This document shows positions 1 to 9,025 of a stretch of DNA of 64,000 nt, one piece after another. The notes under the pieces are model-generated. The model searched no databases. It was not told the origin of the DNA and worked only from the letters and a program-made list of their open reading frames with translations. The stretch is taken from positions 60,792-124,791 of the forward strand of contig CANQRU010000005.1 in assembly GCA_947626395.1 (NCBI GenBank), given 5' to 3'. A program made the translations under genes and the position numbers. The DNA is from an uncultured Lachnospiraceae bacterium (GTDB lineage: Bacteria > Bacillota > Clostridia > Lachnospirales > Lachnospiraceae). The number at the start of each line of letters is the position of its first letter. Position 1 is the first letter of the stretch.

Positions 1-1
1 C

Positions 2-2407
2 GAAGTGAAGATTCATGACGCGAATCTTGTCGACAGTGAGAAGGATCACCTGGAGGCGATCCTGGCCTTCCATCAGGAATGGTATCCGCTGACGGGATCT
101 TCTGATCAGTATATACCGATTTACGTAGCCCACCGCAGCGAGAAAAACGCTACGATCCAGTACAGGATGATACCGGTGGAATGGACAGAGAAACAGACCA
201 GAACCTTTACGCAGACGATCGAAAAGCAGGTTGCGGTGACGGACGCAGCGGGCAATTCGGTGCTGGATTCGTCAGGCAATCCGACCTATAGGACGGAGAC
301 GACGACGAATACCTACACGGAGACGATCGATCCGATTCCGACTAAGTACCAGTTCCTCTTCCCGGCGGGGACGAAGTTATCCATAACTATGATGAGGGAT
401 ATTGAGGTGGGCACGATGGTAGCGCCTACCGGGGATACGGGAGCGATCTTCTACGAGGACGATACTCCGGATGCATCCGAAGAAGAGGATGCGGACGTGG
501 ATGCGCCCGTCACAAGCAGGCTCATTGTTTCCACACTCGGACAGGATGTTTTCACTTGTGACAAGATCCCCGGACGTGCCAGCGACGCAGGCGTTCTTTA
601 CCATAAGAGCGCTTCCGGGAAAGAGACGGAGCTTATGACCCTGATCACGGACGAAGGCGTTCAGTTCGTTCTCCGGGGGAGCGGGGCAGCAGGGTCGGGC
701 CAATGGTGGCAGGGCGGGGAAAAGTCATCCGGGCAGTTTTTCATAAGCAGCGATGAATTCGCGACCCGAACTACCAACTACGGCCTGTATACCATTTCCA
801 CGTCGGAATTCAATAAACTGGCTTCCGCAGCCATCAAGGATGGGGTAAGCGACGCGCAGAATCAGGTGATCCAGGAGAAGATGAACACAGGCGCCGGCAT
901 GGACGCGCTCATGATCGACAATTTTGCGCTGCTGAACGAGAGGGAGGTCGTGGCGTCCTCGGTCAACGAGGGACTGTTCATAGTGAATCTGCAGAGCCAT
1001 CAGACGGTCAGTCTCCGCGCGGGAGCTTTCTTCTCTGCATTTTCCTACCATAATAAGGACGGTTCGGAACGGTTCATGGTCGTTGGCTTCGATACGACGC
1101 AGTATTACTACCAGCCGACGGATATCGCCAAAGCCAAGTGCTATGATATGGATCTGGTGGCGGAGAACCGGGAGCATGAGAATCAGGCCATGCAGGCCCA
1201 TCTGACGACCCTGGCGTATAATTATCTGAACCGGACCCACAGGATCGATGTCCGCCAGACGGCGGACGGCAAGACGACAGAGCCTTATATCAATGAAGCG
1301 GCTGACGACGCGGAGAAGGCGGCCAACGAGCAGGCCAGAAATCTGTTCTTCGGCACCGAGCTGTCCATGCAGCAGGAGCTTTATAAGATCGTAAGCAGCG
1401 TCGGCTTCGGCTATACCCAGCGGATCCTGGATTTTACGACGGAGCTTCGGCAGAAGCTGCTGACCCAGAGGGAGAAGCTGAAGGAGTTCTACGCCCTGTG
1501 CGGCCTGGGAAATGTATCCGATCTGCTGGATCCTGTGACCGGGATGCCCAATGACGTGGAGCTGCGGGAGCAGGAGGGCGCGCTGATCCACGCCAATTAT
1601 ACCAGCACCCTGGAGCATATGCTGGTGACGCTTAAGCTTTCCGAGGAAGCGATCGATGGGATGGCGTCGAACCAGGCGGAATACAGGGCGTACCGCACCC
1701 AGATGACGGCGGCTGAGACGGCGCAGGAGAAGCTGCAGAAATCGCAGGCAGAAGTCGCTGACGACGAATTCGTGGCGGCCAAGGACGTGGGGCTGATCAG
1801 CGACCAGCTTTCCGACGACGGACTGGATTATCTGGAGAAGATGGATTTCTACCGGGCGGTGCTTTCGGACGTCCAGAAGGCTTATGAGGACGATCAGTAT
1901 CAGAAGTATGACAAGATCAGCGTCAGCTGGGAAGATTACATGAAAGAGCTTCTGAACGCCATCAGCCCGGACAACGCGGTGAACCAGCAGGAGCGCAGCT
2001 TCGGGCAGTTCTGTAAGCTGGCGCAGATCGACATTTCCATCATGAACGAGGAGCAGGTGGCAGAGCTTAGGAACCGGCTGGGCGAGATCGACCGCGTGGT
2101 GGATCTGGAGCTTCTGATCGTGGAATACAAGCTTAAGACGGCGGAGTACCAGAGCAGCCCCTATCAGAATGAATATAGTGAATTCCAGAATAAGACCTTC
2201 GAGGAGGAGACCGAGCGGGTGAAGGCGGAGCAGAGCGCCGGGTTCCACGAGATCATCATGAAGCTGGCCGCCGACGCCGCAAAGGAGCAGCTTCTGGACG
2301 GCACCGACTGGGAGTCGGAGATGAAGGATATCGTGGCGGTCTGCGGCAGCGGCATCGTGTGGGATCCGGACACCGCGGAGCTGTTCACGGAGGAATCGTC
2401 GGGGTGA
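2..2407 (+). CDS. Large soluble protein of unknown function (5'-truncated by window edge)
   Basis: I do not recognise this family. The reading frame is open from the first bases of the window. The first possible start (GTG at 5) has no ribosome binding site, so the gene probably begins upstream. About 800 residues are visible. There is no signal peptide or membrane segment. The first 370 residues look beta-rich with Thr-rich stretches near residues 70-110 and an acidic patch (EEEDADVD) near 160. The remainder, from about residue 390, is strongly helical and charged, probably coiled coil. The next two genes lie in the same direction and may be co-transcribed. The extreme C-terminus is the template of the tandem repeat that follows. 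The function cannot be inferred from sequence alone. Confidence 0.75.
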   Translation, partial: EVKIHDANLVDSEKDHLEAILAFHQEWYPLTGSSDQYIPIYVAHRSEKNATIQYRMIPVEWTEKQTRTFTQTIEKQVAVTDAAGNSVLDSSGNPTYRTETTTNTYTETIDPIPTKYQFLFPAGTKLSITMMRDIEVGTMVAPTGDTGAIFYEDDTPDASEEEDADVDAPVTSRLIVSTLGQDVFTCDKIPGRASDAGVLYHKSASGKETELMTLITDEGVQFVLRGSGAAGSGQWWQGGEKSSGQFFISSDEFATRTTNYGLYTISTSEFNKLASAAIKDGVSDAQNQVIQEKMNTGAGMDALMIDNFALLNEREVVASSVNEGLFIVNLQSHQTVSLRAGAFFSAFSYHNKDGSERFMVVGFDTTQYYYQPTDIAKAKCYDMDLVAENREHENQAMQAHLTTLAYNYLNRTHRIDVRQTADGKTTEPYINEAADDAEKAANEQARNLFFGTELSMQQELYKIVSSVGFGYTQRILDFTTELRQKLLTQREKLKEFYALCGLGNVSDLLDPVTGMPNDVELREQEGALIHANYTSTLEHMLVTLKLSEEAIDGMASNQAEYRAYRTQMTAAETAQEKLQKSQAEVADDEFVAAKDVGLISDQLSDDGLDYLEKMDFYRAVLSDVQKAYEDDQYQKYDKISVSWEDYMKELLNAISPDNAVNQQERSFGQFCKLAQIDISIMNEEQVAELRNRLGEIDRVVDLELLIVEYKLKTAEYQSSPYQNEYSEFQNKTFEEETERVKAEQSAGFHEIIMKLAADAAKEQLLDGTDWESEMKDIVAVCGSGIVWDPDTAELFTEESSG

Positions 2408-2552
2408 CGGGCCGCGGGGACGGCGTCGCGCGGGGGCTGAACACCGCGGTGCTGGTCATGGAGGAGTCGTCCGGAGTGACAGGCTGCAGGGATGGCATCG
2501 TGCGGAGCCGGATACCGCAGAGATGGTCATGGAGGAGTCGTTCGGAGCGGCA
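2341..2552 (+). repeat. Three decayed tandem copies (about 71 bp) of the upstream gene's 3' end
   Basis: Copy 1 (2341-2411) encodes the last residues and stop of the preceding gene, with DTAELFTEESSG then TGA. Copies 2 (2412-2482) and 3 (2483-2552) follow with one small indel. Copy 2 still reads EESSG and copy 3 reads DTAEMVMEESFG in shifted frames. The rest of the gap up to 2675 holds no gene beyond the ribosome binding site of the next CDS. A 89-codon frame across this stretch is a by-product of the repeat. Confidence 0.75.
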
Positions 2553-2675
2553 GTCCGCAGGGCAGGGAGGACCAGGCCGCGGAAGGCGGCGAGGACAGGC
2601 AGGAAAGATAACGCAGCGTCCGGAATAACGGGTGCGTGAGAATATGAGCAGTTAAGATCAAGGAGGAATCAGATC

Positions 2676-3446
2676 ATGAAGAAGACGGGAAGGAAGCACA
2701 TGGGGAAGCGGATGACGGCATTGGGAATGGCCGCTCTGCTCGCGCTTGCGCCGGTATCGGAGGCGCGGGCCGCAGGCTGGATACAGCAGGCTAATGGAGA
2801 CTGGAAATACCAGAGGGAGGACGGTTCCTATATCGCGGATGGATTTACGCCCGACGGATATTTTATCGACGGTACCGGTATATGGAAGGCGGAGTATGAT
2901 TTTCTGGGGATGACGCTTAAGAATACCAATACGTTCCTGACCCCGTCCCAGGCCGGCAGTTTCCTGAACTGGGAGCAGGATATGACCTATATGATGTCTG
3001 AGATACTGGACGATCTGGACGGTACGAGAGGAATCGAGCTTTCGGAGCAGGAAGTGGGGCTGTACGCCATTTCCAATAATACCGGACGGGAACTCCTGAA
3101 CTTCTATAAGGCCCAGGACGGCGAGAGCTATGTGGTCAGTCTGAAATGCCCTCTGAATACGACGAAGGCGTCCTCCACGACGACCAGGATCAGCAGCAAC
3201 ATAACAAGAACGACGACGGTCAACGCGGCCTGGTATGACTATCAGGTGCTGATCGGGCTGCTTTCCAGGGTCAGCCGGACCGGCCCGAAGCTGGCCGACG
3301 CCCTCTATTCCAGCTGGGTGTCCACGAACGCCTACGGGCTTAAGAGGGATCAGTGGGTAGCGGTCGGCGACGCCCTGGTGAAGTATGAGGCGGCCGACGG
3401 AGAGGGACTCTATTATATCAAGGCGAATCCGGGACTGGTGTATTGA
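2676..3446 (+). CDS. Secreted protein with one cell-wall-binding-like repeat
   Basis: 256 residues. It starts after a clear AAGGAGG about 9 bases upstream. Residues 1-33 form a signal peptide: basic MKKTGRKHMGKR, hydrophobic core, then SEARAA. The mature N-terminus carries W..ANGDWKYQREDGSY...GF..DGYFIDGTGIW, a pattern like the aromatic/glycine repeats of choline- or wall-binding proteins, here as a single unit. The remaining 190 residues are unrecognised, with a Ser/Thr-rich stretch around residues 160-185. It sits between two large unknown genes in the same orientation, so it may be the exported member of that group. Confidence 0.75.
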   Translation: MKKTGRKHMGKRMTALGMAALLALAPVSEARAAGWIQQANGDWKYQREDGSYIADGFTPDGYFIDGTGIWKAEYDFLGMTLKNTNTFLTPSQAGSFLNWEQDMTYMMSEILDDLDGTRGIELSEQEVGLYAISNNTGRELLNFYKAQDGESYVVSLKCPLNTTKASSTTTRISSNITRTTTVNAAWYDYQVLIGLLSRVSRTGPKLADALYSSWVSTNAYGLKRDQWVAVGDALVKYEAADGEGLYYIKANPGLVY

Positions 3447-3517
3447 CCGGGAAGGTTTGCGCCAGTGTGGGAAAATGATGCGGTATCAACGAGAAAAGCT
3501 TGGCGAGAGGTAAGGAC

Positions 3518-6500
3518 ATGGCAGAGAATAGAGAGATCGGGCGGGGATCGGCAGCGCAGGAGAACCAGCGGTTTGCGCAGTTGTTTGGAGATTCGGACGG
3601 CCATTTTACATTTACTGGCGCCAATGTGCGGGAGGCGATAGGGCGGCTCCGCATTAACGGACAGTCCTATGCGGAACGGTACGAGATCGGCGAGATTACC
3701 GACGATAATTATCAGGCGGCAGTTCATCATGTGATGGACAATATCACCAACGGCGATATCGCGAAGAGTTACTGGAACAGCGAGCCGGATAAGGTGATGC
3801 AGGTTCTGCTTCTGGGAAAGAAGCCGGGGGATCCGCTGGTCACTTCCCTGCAGCCGCCGTCTCCCATCGGGGTGGGACGGCCCGAAAGCCTGTCCCTGTG
3901 GAAACAGGTCATGGGTATTTTCGGCTTCTACAAGGCGGAGCGGGAAGCCTACCGTCAGCAGATGGAGGATTACCAGAAGGCCCAGACGTCGCTCAGGATC
4001 TATAATGAAAATGCGTTCCGGGCGGCGCAGGAGGCGCGTGCGGTGGAAGCCCGCGTGCGGGAGGTCTGCGCGGTGGAGCCCGCCAGGAAGGAGAAGGTGC
4101 GGGAAGCATTTGCCACGCAGGAGAAGAGGGCGGCGCTTCAGGAAGCCGCCAGAAGTGTGGAAGGGCTTCGGATCCCTACGGCGGAAACTGCGGCGGAGAG
4201 GATACGCCGGTATATTCCGGATTACCGTCCGGAGATGCGAAGCGCACTGGGACTTCCGGGATTTAATGATCCGAATACGGTTCTGGATATGCTGCAGGCT
4301 TACGAGGCCGCGGAGCTGACTGAGGAGCAGCTGCAGGGCGCGACGGATGAACAGAGGCTGGAGATCGGACAGCGGTTCGCGCAGGTATTTAAATTGACAG
4401 AAGCCCCGGCGGCTGAGGCCCAGGCCGGGGAGCAGGCCCCGGCTGCGGAACAGCCGGCCGTTACGGATGCGGAGAAGGACGCGGCGGCGGCAGCGGTCGC
4501 GAGGATTTATACAAGATTTGCAGAAGGAAAGGTGCCGCAGATGGATGCGGCGGATCCGGAGAGCATTCGGGCCAACGGAAGCCGGCTCGTACAGATGTCC
4601 AGGACGGCGTCCACGCTTTTTAACTTAATGGGCGGCGGGGAGAACCCGGATCCGGAGTTTGCGGCCAGGATTGCCAGGAGACTGCCGGAGAACGCGGATA
4701 TTGTCCAGAGTCTGGCCCGGCTGCAGGCCGTCTACGGCTACTGCCAGCAGGCGTGGAGCGCGATGCGCGTCTACGACCAGGAAGGCTTTGTGGGGCAGCC
4801 GGACGGCGGAAGCCTGAACGTTACGGCGGAGAACCGGGATATGCTGAAACAGGGCGGGAACTTTCTGCTCTTTGGCGACCGGCTTCATGTATTTGGTGAT
4901 ATGGAGATTAACGCGCTTTCCGATGAGGCCGGGGGCCTGCTCGGTCAGATCCTGAACGCGGCCGGCGATTCGCCGGAGGATATGGCGGCGCTGTTTAACG
5001 GCAGGCCCGTGGAGACAATGGGGGCGGTTTCGCCGCAATTCGTCGCAGCGACGGCCGCCAGACTGCCGCGGAACGTGCTGAATGGTCAGTACCAGCAGCA
5101 GCTTGCACAGCAGGCGGCCGCGGAGCGGGAACGGACCGAGGCGGCCGAGGAGGTACGGAGGCAGCAGGAAGAGGAGATTCAGCGGGAGCAGAATCCGCAG
5201 GCACAGGGGCCGCAGGCGGAGAATGGTCAGCCGGAGGCGCGGAACAATAATGGGCCGCAGAACCCGCAGGGGCAGAACGGCCAGCCGCAGAACGCACCTC
5301 AGACAGAGCAGAATCAGCCTGGGCAGGATGATGCCGATCCCCGTCTTCAGACTCCGGAAGGACGTCAGGCGATTTATAATGAACTGGGACTGGGAGATAT
5401 GCAGCGCAGCGTGCTGGAGGAGCAGGAACCGGCAGTAAGGGCCGCTTATCTGGAGCGCAGACGCGAAAACCTGGAGCGTATGGAACGCGAAGGCCGCATG
5501 GAAGCGTATCAGAGGGTCAGAACCACCGCGCCGGTTCAGCCGGAACCGGCCCATACGGAAGAGACTATTCAGGAAGAACCCCATCAGGAAGAAAACAGGC
5601 AGGCGGATTCTGACGAACCGAATATGGACGAGTGGGATGTCGTTACCAGCAGAGACATCGAAGCAGCGCAGGAAGAAATAGAGCGGGTGATAGGAAGCAG
5701 ACTGACGCCGGAGCAGGCTGCCAGACGAAATCGGCTGAGAGCGGTAGAACTGGATCCGGAATTATATGCGGAACTGCTGACTGCTCCCCAGCAGGAGTGG
5801 GAGACGCGGCTGCCGAGGATTTTGACGCAGTATCAGTCATTTGGCGGAGAGAGGATCACGCCGGAGAACGATCTGTCGAAGATCCGGGGAGAGGAAGCGT
5901 ACCTCCGGGCGCTTGTGGAACGGAGCAGGGCTTATAATGAACAGACACAGACAGAACTTTATGATCAGGTGGGATTAAGCAGCGCGGAGCGTGACATCGC
6001 GAGAAATCTGGATACGAATGAGCGAGACCGCTACCAGCGTATCCTGAGGAGGATACAGGACAGCCTGATGGCGTTGGGAGCAGATCTTGACGAGCCTGAT
6101 ACCTATCTTGATACCTATAGACTGTTAAGAAAAATCGGGATGGGCGACGTCACGGAAGGTGATGAACTGATAGAAGATATTCTCGGCGAGAACAATGGGC
6201 TGGAAGCGGCTTCCGCTGAAGAGGGAGGCGAACCAGAGCATGATTCTGCCGAAGAGAATAACGGGCCGGAGAATATTTCCCATAAAGAAGACGACGAACT
6301 GGAAAAAATGTGGGAGGACCATATTAAAGAAATAAAATCAGAAGTGCATAAGGTTTTAGATCTGCCCGAAGATCTGCAGGAAGAGCTGAACAAGCTGCCC
6401 GAGGACGAATGGATAAGACGGATCTCCAGACTTGAAAGGCAGGCGGCTCTCGGCCAGCCGATCACAATGGAGAACGATCTGTCAGCGCTTGAAGGCAGCG

Positions 6501-7429
6501 GCTTCGAGAAAGCGCTCGCGCAGCAGAGAAGAAATCTGATCTATGATGAACTGGGGATGAACGAGCAGGAACGCGCCGCGATGGAACATTTGGACGAGGA
6601 TCAAAGGAAGATGACGCTCGCTGCCGCACAGCGTGCCAAGGCGCAGGCAGAGCGGCAGGCAGCCCAGCAAAATCCGCAGCAGCCTGAGACGCAGCCAGCG
6701 CCGGATCAGCCGGCGCAGCCAACGACGGAGCAGCCGTCCCAGCCAGCGTCGGATCAACCGGAGCAGCCAATAGCGGATCAGCCGACACAGCCAACGGCAG
6801 ATCAGCCGGCGCAGCCGACCACAGGGCGGCCAACAGCAGATCAGCCGGCGCAGCCGACAACGGGACAGCCAGCGCCACAACAGACCCAGCCAGTGCCACA
6901 GCCGGCACCACAGCAGACCCAGCCGGCGCCACGGTCGGCGCCACAGCAGACCCAACGGACGCAGCAACCGGCACAGCAGCCAAGACAGTCAGTGCTGTCG
7001 GCGAGAGGACAGCTTCTTGTGAGGCAGGGAATCGCGAAGGTAAGAAAGAGTGGAGTTCAATGGGCGGCGGCGGGAGAGGCGAGAGAGTTGGCAAAGGAAA
7101 TCTCCAAAGATGAGCGGCTTTCAACTCCCCAGGGACGTCAGATGTATTATAATGAGTTGGGAATAACTAACACAATGCGTGTCAAAATTGAGATCGCATC
7201 CAGGCAGAATAATAATATGGATGATATCAGCAGATGGATCGCGAATGCGGCTATGTCGGCAGGGTGGAGGAAGTCCACAGGATTTAAAAGGACATTTGCG
7301 GAACTTGAACAGCAGGAAGGCATAAATCCCCCGGAACAACAGAAGGGAAAGCTTGTTTCCGGAACCAAGAACGCGAAGACTGCGGGCGGGCCGAAACCGA
7401 AGCCCAAGAATACGTCCAATGTTTTATAA
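3518..7429 (+). CDS. 1303-residue repeat protein of unknown function, Pro/Gln/Thr-rich linker
   Basis: I prefer the ATG at 3518, behind GAGAGG/AAGGA, over a TTG at 3500. No signal peptide or membrane helix is visible, so the protein is probably cytoplasmic. Visible parts: a globular N-terminus (to about residue 120), coiled coil rich in Ala/Glu/Arg, and a linker at about 540-610. Two homologous 100-residue repeats lie near residues 743-848 and 941-1045 (shared pattern: L..EL...P..EW..R...L, then I..ENDLS.., then LYD.(V/L)G). The short module (I/L/Y)Y(N/D)(E/Q)(L/V)G occurs four times, around residues 615, 820, 1015 and 1208. A low-complexity linker of DQPAQPT-type repeats spans about 1055-1158. 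Family unknown. It could be a scaffold or effector, but nothing in the sequence decides this. Confidence 0.75.
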   Translation: MAENREIGRGSAAQENQRFAQLFGDSDGHFTFTGANVREAIGRLRINGQSYAERYEIGEITDDNYQAAVHHVMDNITNGDIAKSYWNSEPDKVMQVLLLGKKPGDPLVTSLQPPSPIGVGRPESLSLWKQVMGIFGFYKAEREAYRQQMEDYQKAQTSLRIYNENAFRAAQEARAVEARVREVCAVEPARKEKVREAFATQEKRAALQEAARSVEGLRIPTAETAAERIRRYIPDYRPEMRSALGLPGFNDPNTVLDMLQAYEAAELTEEQLQGATDEQRLEIGQRFAQVFKLTEAPAAEAQAGEQAPAAEQPAVTDAEKDAAAAAVARIYTRFAEGKVPQMDAADPESIRANGSRLVQMSRTASTLFNLMGGGENPDPEFAARIARRLPENADIVQSLARLQAVYGYCQQAWSAMRVYDQEGFVGQPDGGSLNVTAENRDMLKQGGNFLLFGDRLHVFGDMEINALSDEAGGLLGQILNAAGDSPEDMAALFNGRPVETMGAVSPQFVAATAARLPRNVLNGQYQQQLAQQAAAERERTEAAEEVRRQQEEEIQREQNPQAQGPQAENGQPEARNNNGPQNPQGQNGQPQNAPQTEQNQPGQDDADPRLQTPEGRQAIYNELGLGDMQRSVLEEQEPAVRAAYLERRRENLERMEREGRMEAYQRVRTTAPVQPEPAHTEETIQEEPHQEENRQADSDEPNMDEWDVVTSRDIEAAQEEIERVIGSRLTPEQAARRNRLRAVELDPELYAELLTAPQQEWETRLPRILTQYQSFGGERITPENDLSKIRGEEAYLRALVERSRAYNEQTQTELYDQVGLSSAERDIARNLDTNERDRYQRILRRIQDSLMALGADLDEPDTYLDTYRLLRKIGMGDVTEGDELIEDILGENNGLEAASAEEGGEPEHDSAEENNGPENISHKEDDELEKMWEDHIKEIKSEVHKVLDLPEDLQEELNKLPEDEWIRRISRLERQAALGQPITMENDLSALEGSGFEKALAQQRRNLIYDELGMNEQERAAMEHLDEDQRKMTLAAAQRAKAQAERQAAQQNPQQPETQPAPDQPAQPTTEQPSQPASDQPEQPIADQPTQPTADQPAQPTTGRPTADQPAQPTTGQPAPQQTQPVPQPAPQQTQPAPRSAPQQTQRTQQPAQQPRQSVLSARGQLLVRQGIAKVRKSGVQWAAAGEARELAKEISKDERLSTPQGRQMYYNELGITNTMRVKIEIASRQNNNMDDISRWIANAAMSAGWRKSTGFKRTFAELEQQEGINPPEQQKGKLVSGTKNAKTAGGPKPKPKNTSNVL
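6690..6990 (+). repeat. In-frame minisatellite encoding Gln/Pro/Thr repeats
   Basis: Imperfect repeats built on CAGCCGGCGCAGCC and GCAGATCAGCC units encode DQPAQPTT, PTADQPAQPT and APQQTQP blocks. The unit stays in frame throughout, so copy number can change without breaking the gene. Confidence 0.8.
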
Positions 7430-7450
7430 GTGATGATCCGATATTGTCGT

Positions 7451-7482
7451 ATAAGAAGAGCGCCGGTGGACGCTCTTCTTAT
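7451..7482. repeat. Palindromic element, member A (12-bp perfect stem)
   Basis: Arms ATAAGAAGAGCG (7451-7462) and its complement (7471-7482) enclose loop CCGGTGGA, a two-base variant of the family loop CCAGTGA. It lies 21 bases after the 1303-residue gene and may also end its transcript. Confidence 0.75.
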
Positions 7483-7491
7483 ATTTCCATG

Positions 7492-7520
7492 CGAGCAGGG
7501 CGCCAGTGACGCCCTGCTCG
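7492..7520. repeat. Palindromic element, member B (11-bp perfect stem)
   Basis: Arms CGAGCAGGGCG (7492-7502) and CGCCCTGCTCG (7510-7520) with loop CCAGTGA. Same core as the other members, with a different but fully paired stem. Confidence 0.8.
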
Positions 7521-7522
7521 TA

Positions 7523-7567
7523 TTACGTCAGTATGCAAAAAACGCGCCAGTGACACGTTTTTTGCAT
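7523..7567. repeat. Palindromic element, member C, with TTACGTCAGTATGCA flank
   Basis: Arms ATGCAAAAAACG (7533-7544) and CGTTTTTTGCAT (7556-7567) enclose CGCCAGTGACA. The 5' flank TTACGTCAGT is shared with members D and E. The T-run in the right arm could serve as an intrinsic terminator on the plus strand, and the A-run on the minus strand for the facing Rpn gene. Confidence 0.8.
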
Positions 7568-7608
7568 TGGTCAGACGAGTGCAGACAGGTGCGGCATCCG
7601 GGCTGCGG

Positions 7609-8688
7609 TCACGTCCCCAGCCCGGCCTTCGTCAGGAATTCTTCCAGGCTCTCAGCATGCCGGGCAATCCGGACCCATGTATCGAGCGTGTCGATATCGC
7701 GCTCGGCCATAATTCGCCTGCACCATATCTCCGGAAGCGGTTTGACATCGGAGAGCATGCTGCAGATGGTTCCGGCTTTTCCTTCAGCTATGCCGGCAGT
7801 TCTGCCCTCAGCGATGCCGGCAGTTCTGCCCTCGGCGATACCGGCCGCTTTGCCTTCGTCATACCCCTCGTTATACCCGATCTTCCGCGTCGTCCGGTCA
7901 TGCAGTTCCGCGTCGAATTCCGGCATTACCATATTCGCTACCTCCGCTCTGTGCTTTAAGAGAAATTCCTTCAGGATATCTTCAGCGATACACTCGTCCG
8001 CCGCCCGGTCCACCGCCGCGCCCAGGGTCAGACCTTCCCTCAGATATCGCCGGACCGCGTCGATAAAGTACGAGTACTCGTACAGCTTCCGGCACCGCAC
8101 CATCAGTTCCCGGTTGTGGCCGAAATTGATGTTCAGTACCTGCGCCGTGCATTCCAGCGCCGGCGGAGCGTCTGCGTCCTGCGCCCCGTCTTTCTTCGGG
8201 AACAGGTCTGACGGCACCGGTGGAGCCTCCTCGGCCCGCGCGTCCTGCGTTCCGTCCTTCTTCATGAACAGGCTCGACAGCCTCAGTTCCAGGCTTTCCG
8301 GTTCCTCCCGCGTGCCGTTGTAGAAGACCGTATACCTCGGCGCAGGCAGCTTAAGCGGCACCCCAGCGTAGATATCCAAGCTTCTCGACGACACATAGCC
8401 CCGGTACAGGTCGGCGAAATAGAACAACCCCCGCAGAGGCATGTTCGGGTTCCAGGTGGCCTGGTGCTCGTACAGGTTCATGTCGCTTCCGATCAGGAAG
8501 GAGACGTCGTTCTTCCAGCCGATATAGAGCACGGATTCAATCGTATTGATCTCCAGCCCGGCCGGATCGTCGTAGTCGGTGCCGTTGAGAGAATTGTAAA
8601 GGCTCAGAGCGGCTTCGGGCTCGGAGAAGATCCGTGCGAAGAGGCTGGATTTATACTCTCTGTTGACGATTACAATGTCCTGTGACAT
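7609..8688 (-). CDS. Rpn-type PD-(D/E)XK nuclease / putative transposase-like protein
   Basis: 359 residues. ATG follows AAGGAGGT about 10 bases upstream. The N-terminal 110 residues match the Rpn / PD-(D/E)XK 'transposase' pattern: ND VSFLIGSDMN followed by E-H-Q (LYEHQATWNPNMPLRGLFYFA), giving the D...E-x-Q core. The middle has an internal duplication (MKKDGTQDA... and PKKDGAQDA...). The C-terminal region ends in the Gly/Ala/Glu repeat seen in this family, here EGRTAGIA units. Family members are DNA nucleases linked to recombination, but many Clostridium copies are of unproven activity. Its 3' end faces palindromes A-C. Sure of the family, not of the role. Confidence 0.65.
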   Translation of the reverse strand: MSQDIVIVNREYKSSLFARIFSEPEAALSLYNSLNGTDYDDPAGLEINTIESVLYIGWKNDVSFLIGSDMNLYEHQATWNPNMPLRGLFYFADLYRGYVSSRSLDIYAGVPLKLPAPRYTVFYNGTREEPESLELRLSSLFMKKDGTQDARAEEAPPVPSDLFPKKDGAQDADAPPALECTAQVLNINFGHNRELMVRCRKLYEYSYFIDAVRRYLREGLTLGAAVDRAADECIAEDILKEFLLKHRAEVANMVMPEFDAELHDRTTRKIGYNEGYDEGKAAGIAEGRTAGIAEGRTAGIAEGKAGTICSMLSDVKPLPEIWCRRIMAERDIDTLDTWVRIARHAESLEEFLTKAGLGT

Positions 8689-8925
8689 AAATTATTTACC
8701 TCCTTATTGTACATCAAAAAGAACCTGCCTGTAAATAGCAAAAAGCAAGGCAGATAATGAAATGTGAAATGTGAAAAGTATCCGGATCTCCCGGAGATTC
8801 TCCGGCCGAAGATCATGAACAAAACTGACTGTATTCAAACATGATTATAGCAGATATCAAAAGAAATGGCAAGAAAAAACTACCGATGGATGACGTATTT
8901 TGTGCTGTTTACGTTTGTGTTTATG

Positions 8926-8982
8926 TCAATTGCGGATACAACGGGCAATTGATTTGACAAATTTGCAGGTTAAGGATATAAT
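8926..8982 (+). promoter_or_regulatory. Promoter with adjoining inverted repeat, for the DtxR-type gene
   Basis: TTGACA (8954-8959), 17-base spacer, TATAAT (8977-8982): a near-consensus sigma-A promoter. Directly upstream lies a perfect inverted repeat, TCAATTGC (8926-8933) and GCAATTGA (8945-8952), a candidate operator. The rest of the 337-base gap 8689-9025 is AT-rich upstream of the nuclease gene and shows nothing else that I can name. Confidence 0.75.
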
Positions 8983-9025
8983 GTCAGAAGAAACAGAAGG
9001 TGCGTCATCAAACTGGAGGGGACAG

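Noticed and set aside
725..2248. 507-codon minus-strand frame
   Set aside because: Antisense shadow of the first gene, Leu/His/Arg-rich and without family pattern.
2359..2628. 89-codon plus-strand frame after the first gene
   Set aside because: It arises from the tandem copies of the gene end; no ribosome binding site and low-complexity Arg/Gly content.
6690..6990. Possible CRISPR-like repeat array
   Set aside because: Units are imperfect, in frame and coding (Gln/Pro/Thr), without unique spacers. No cas gene is present.
7430..8323. 297-codon plus-strand frame
   Set aside because: Crosses three palindromes and is antisense to the Rpn-type gene.
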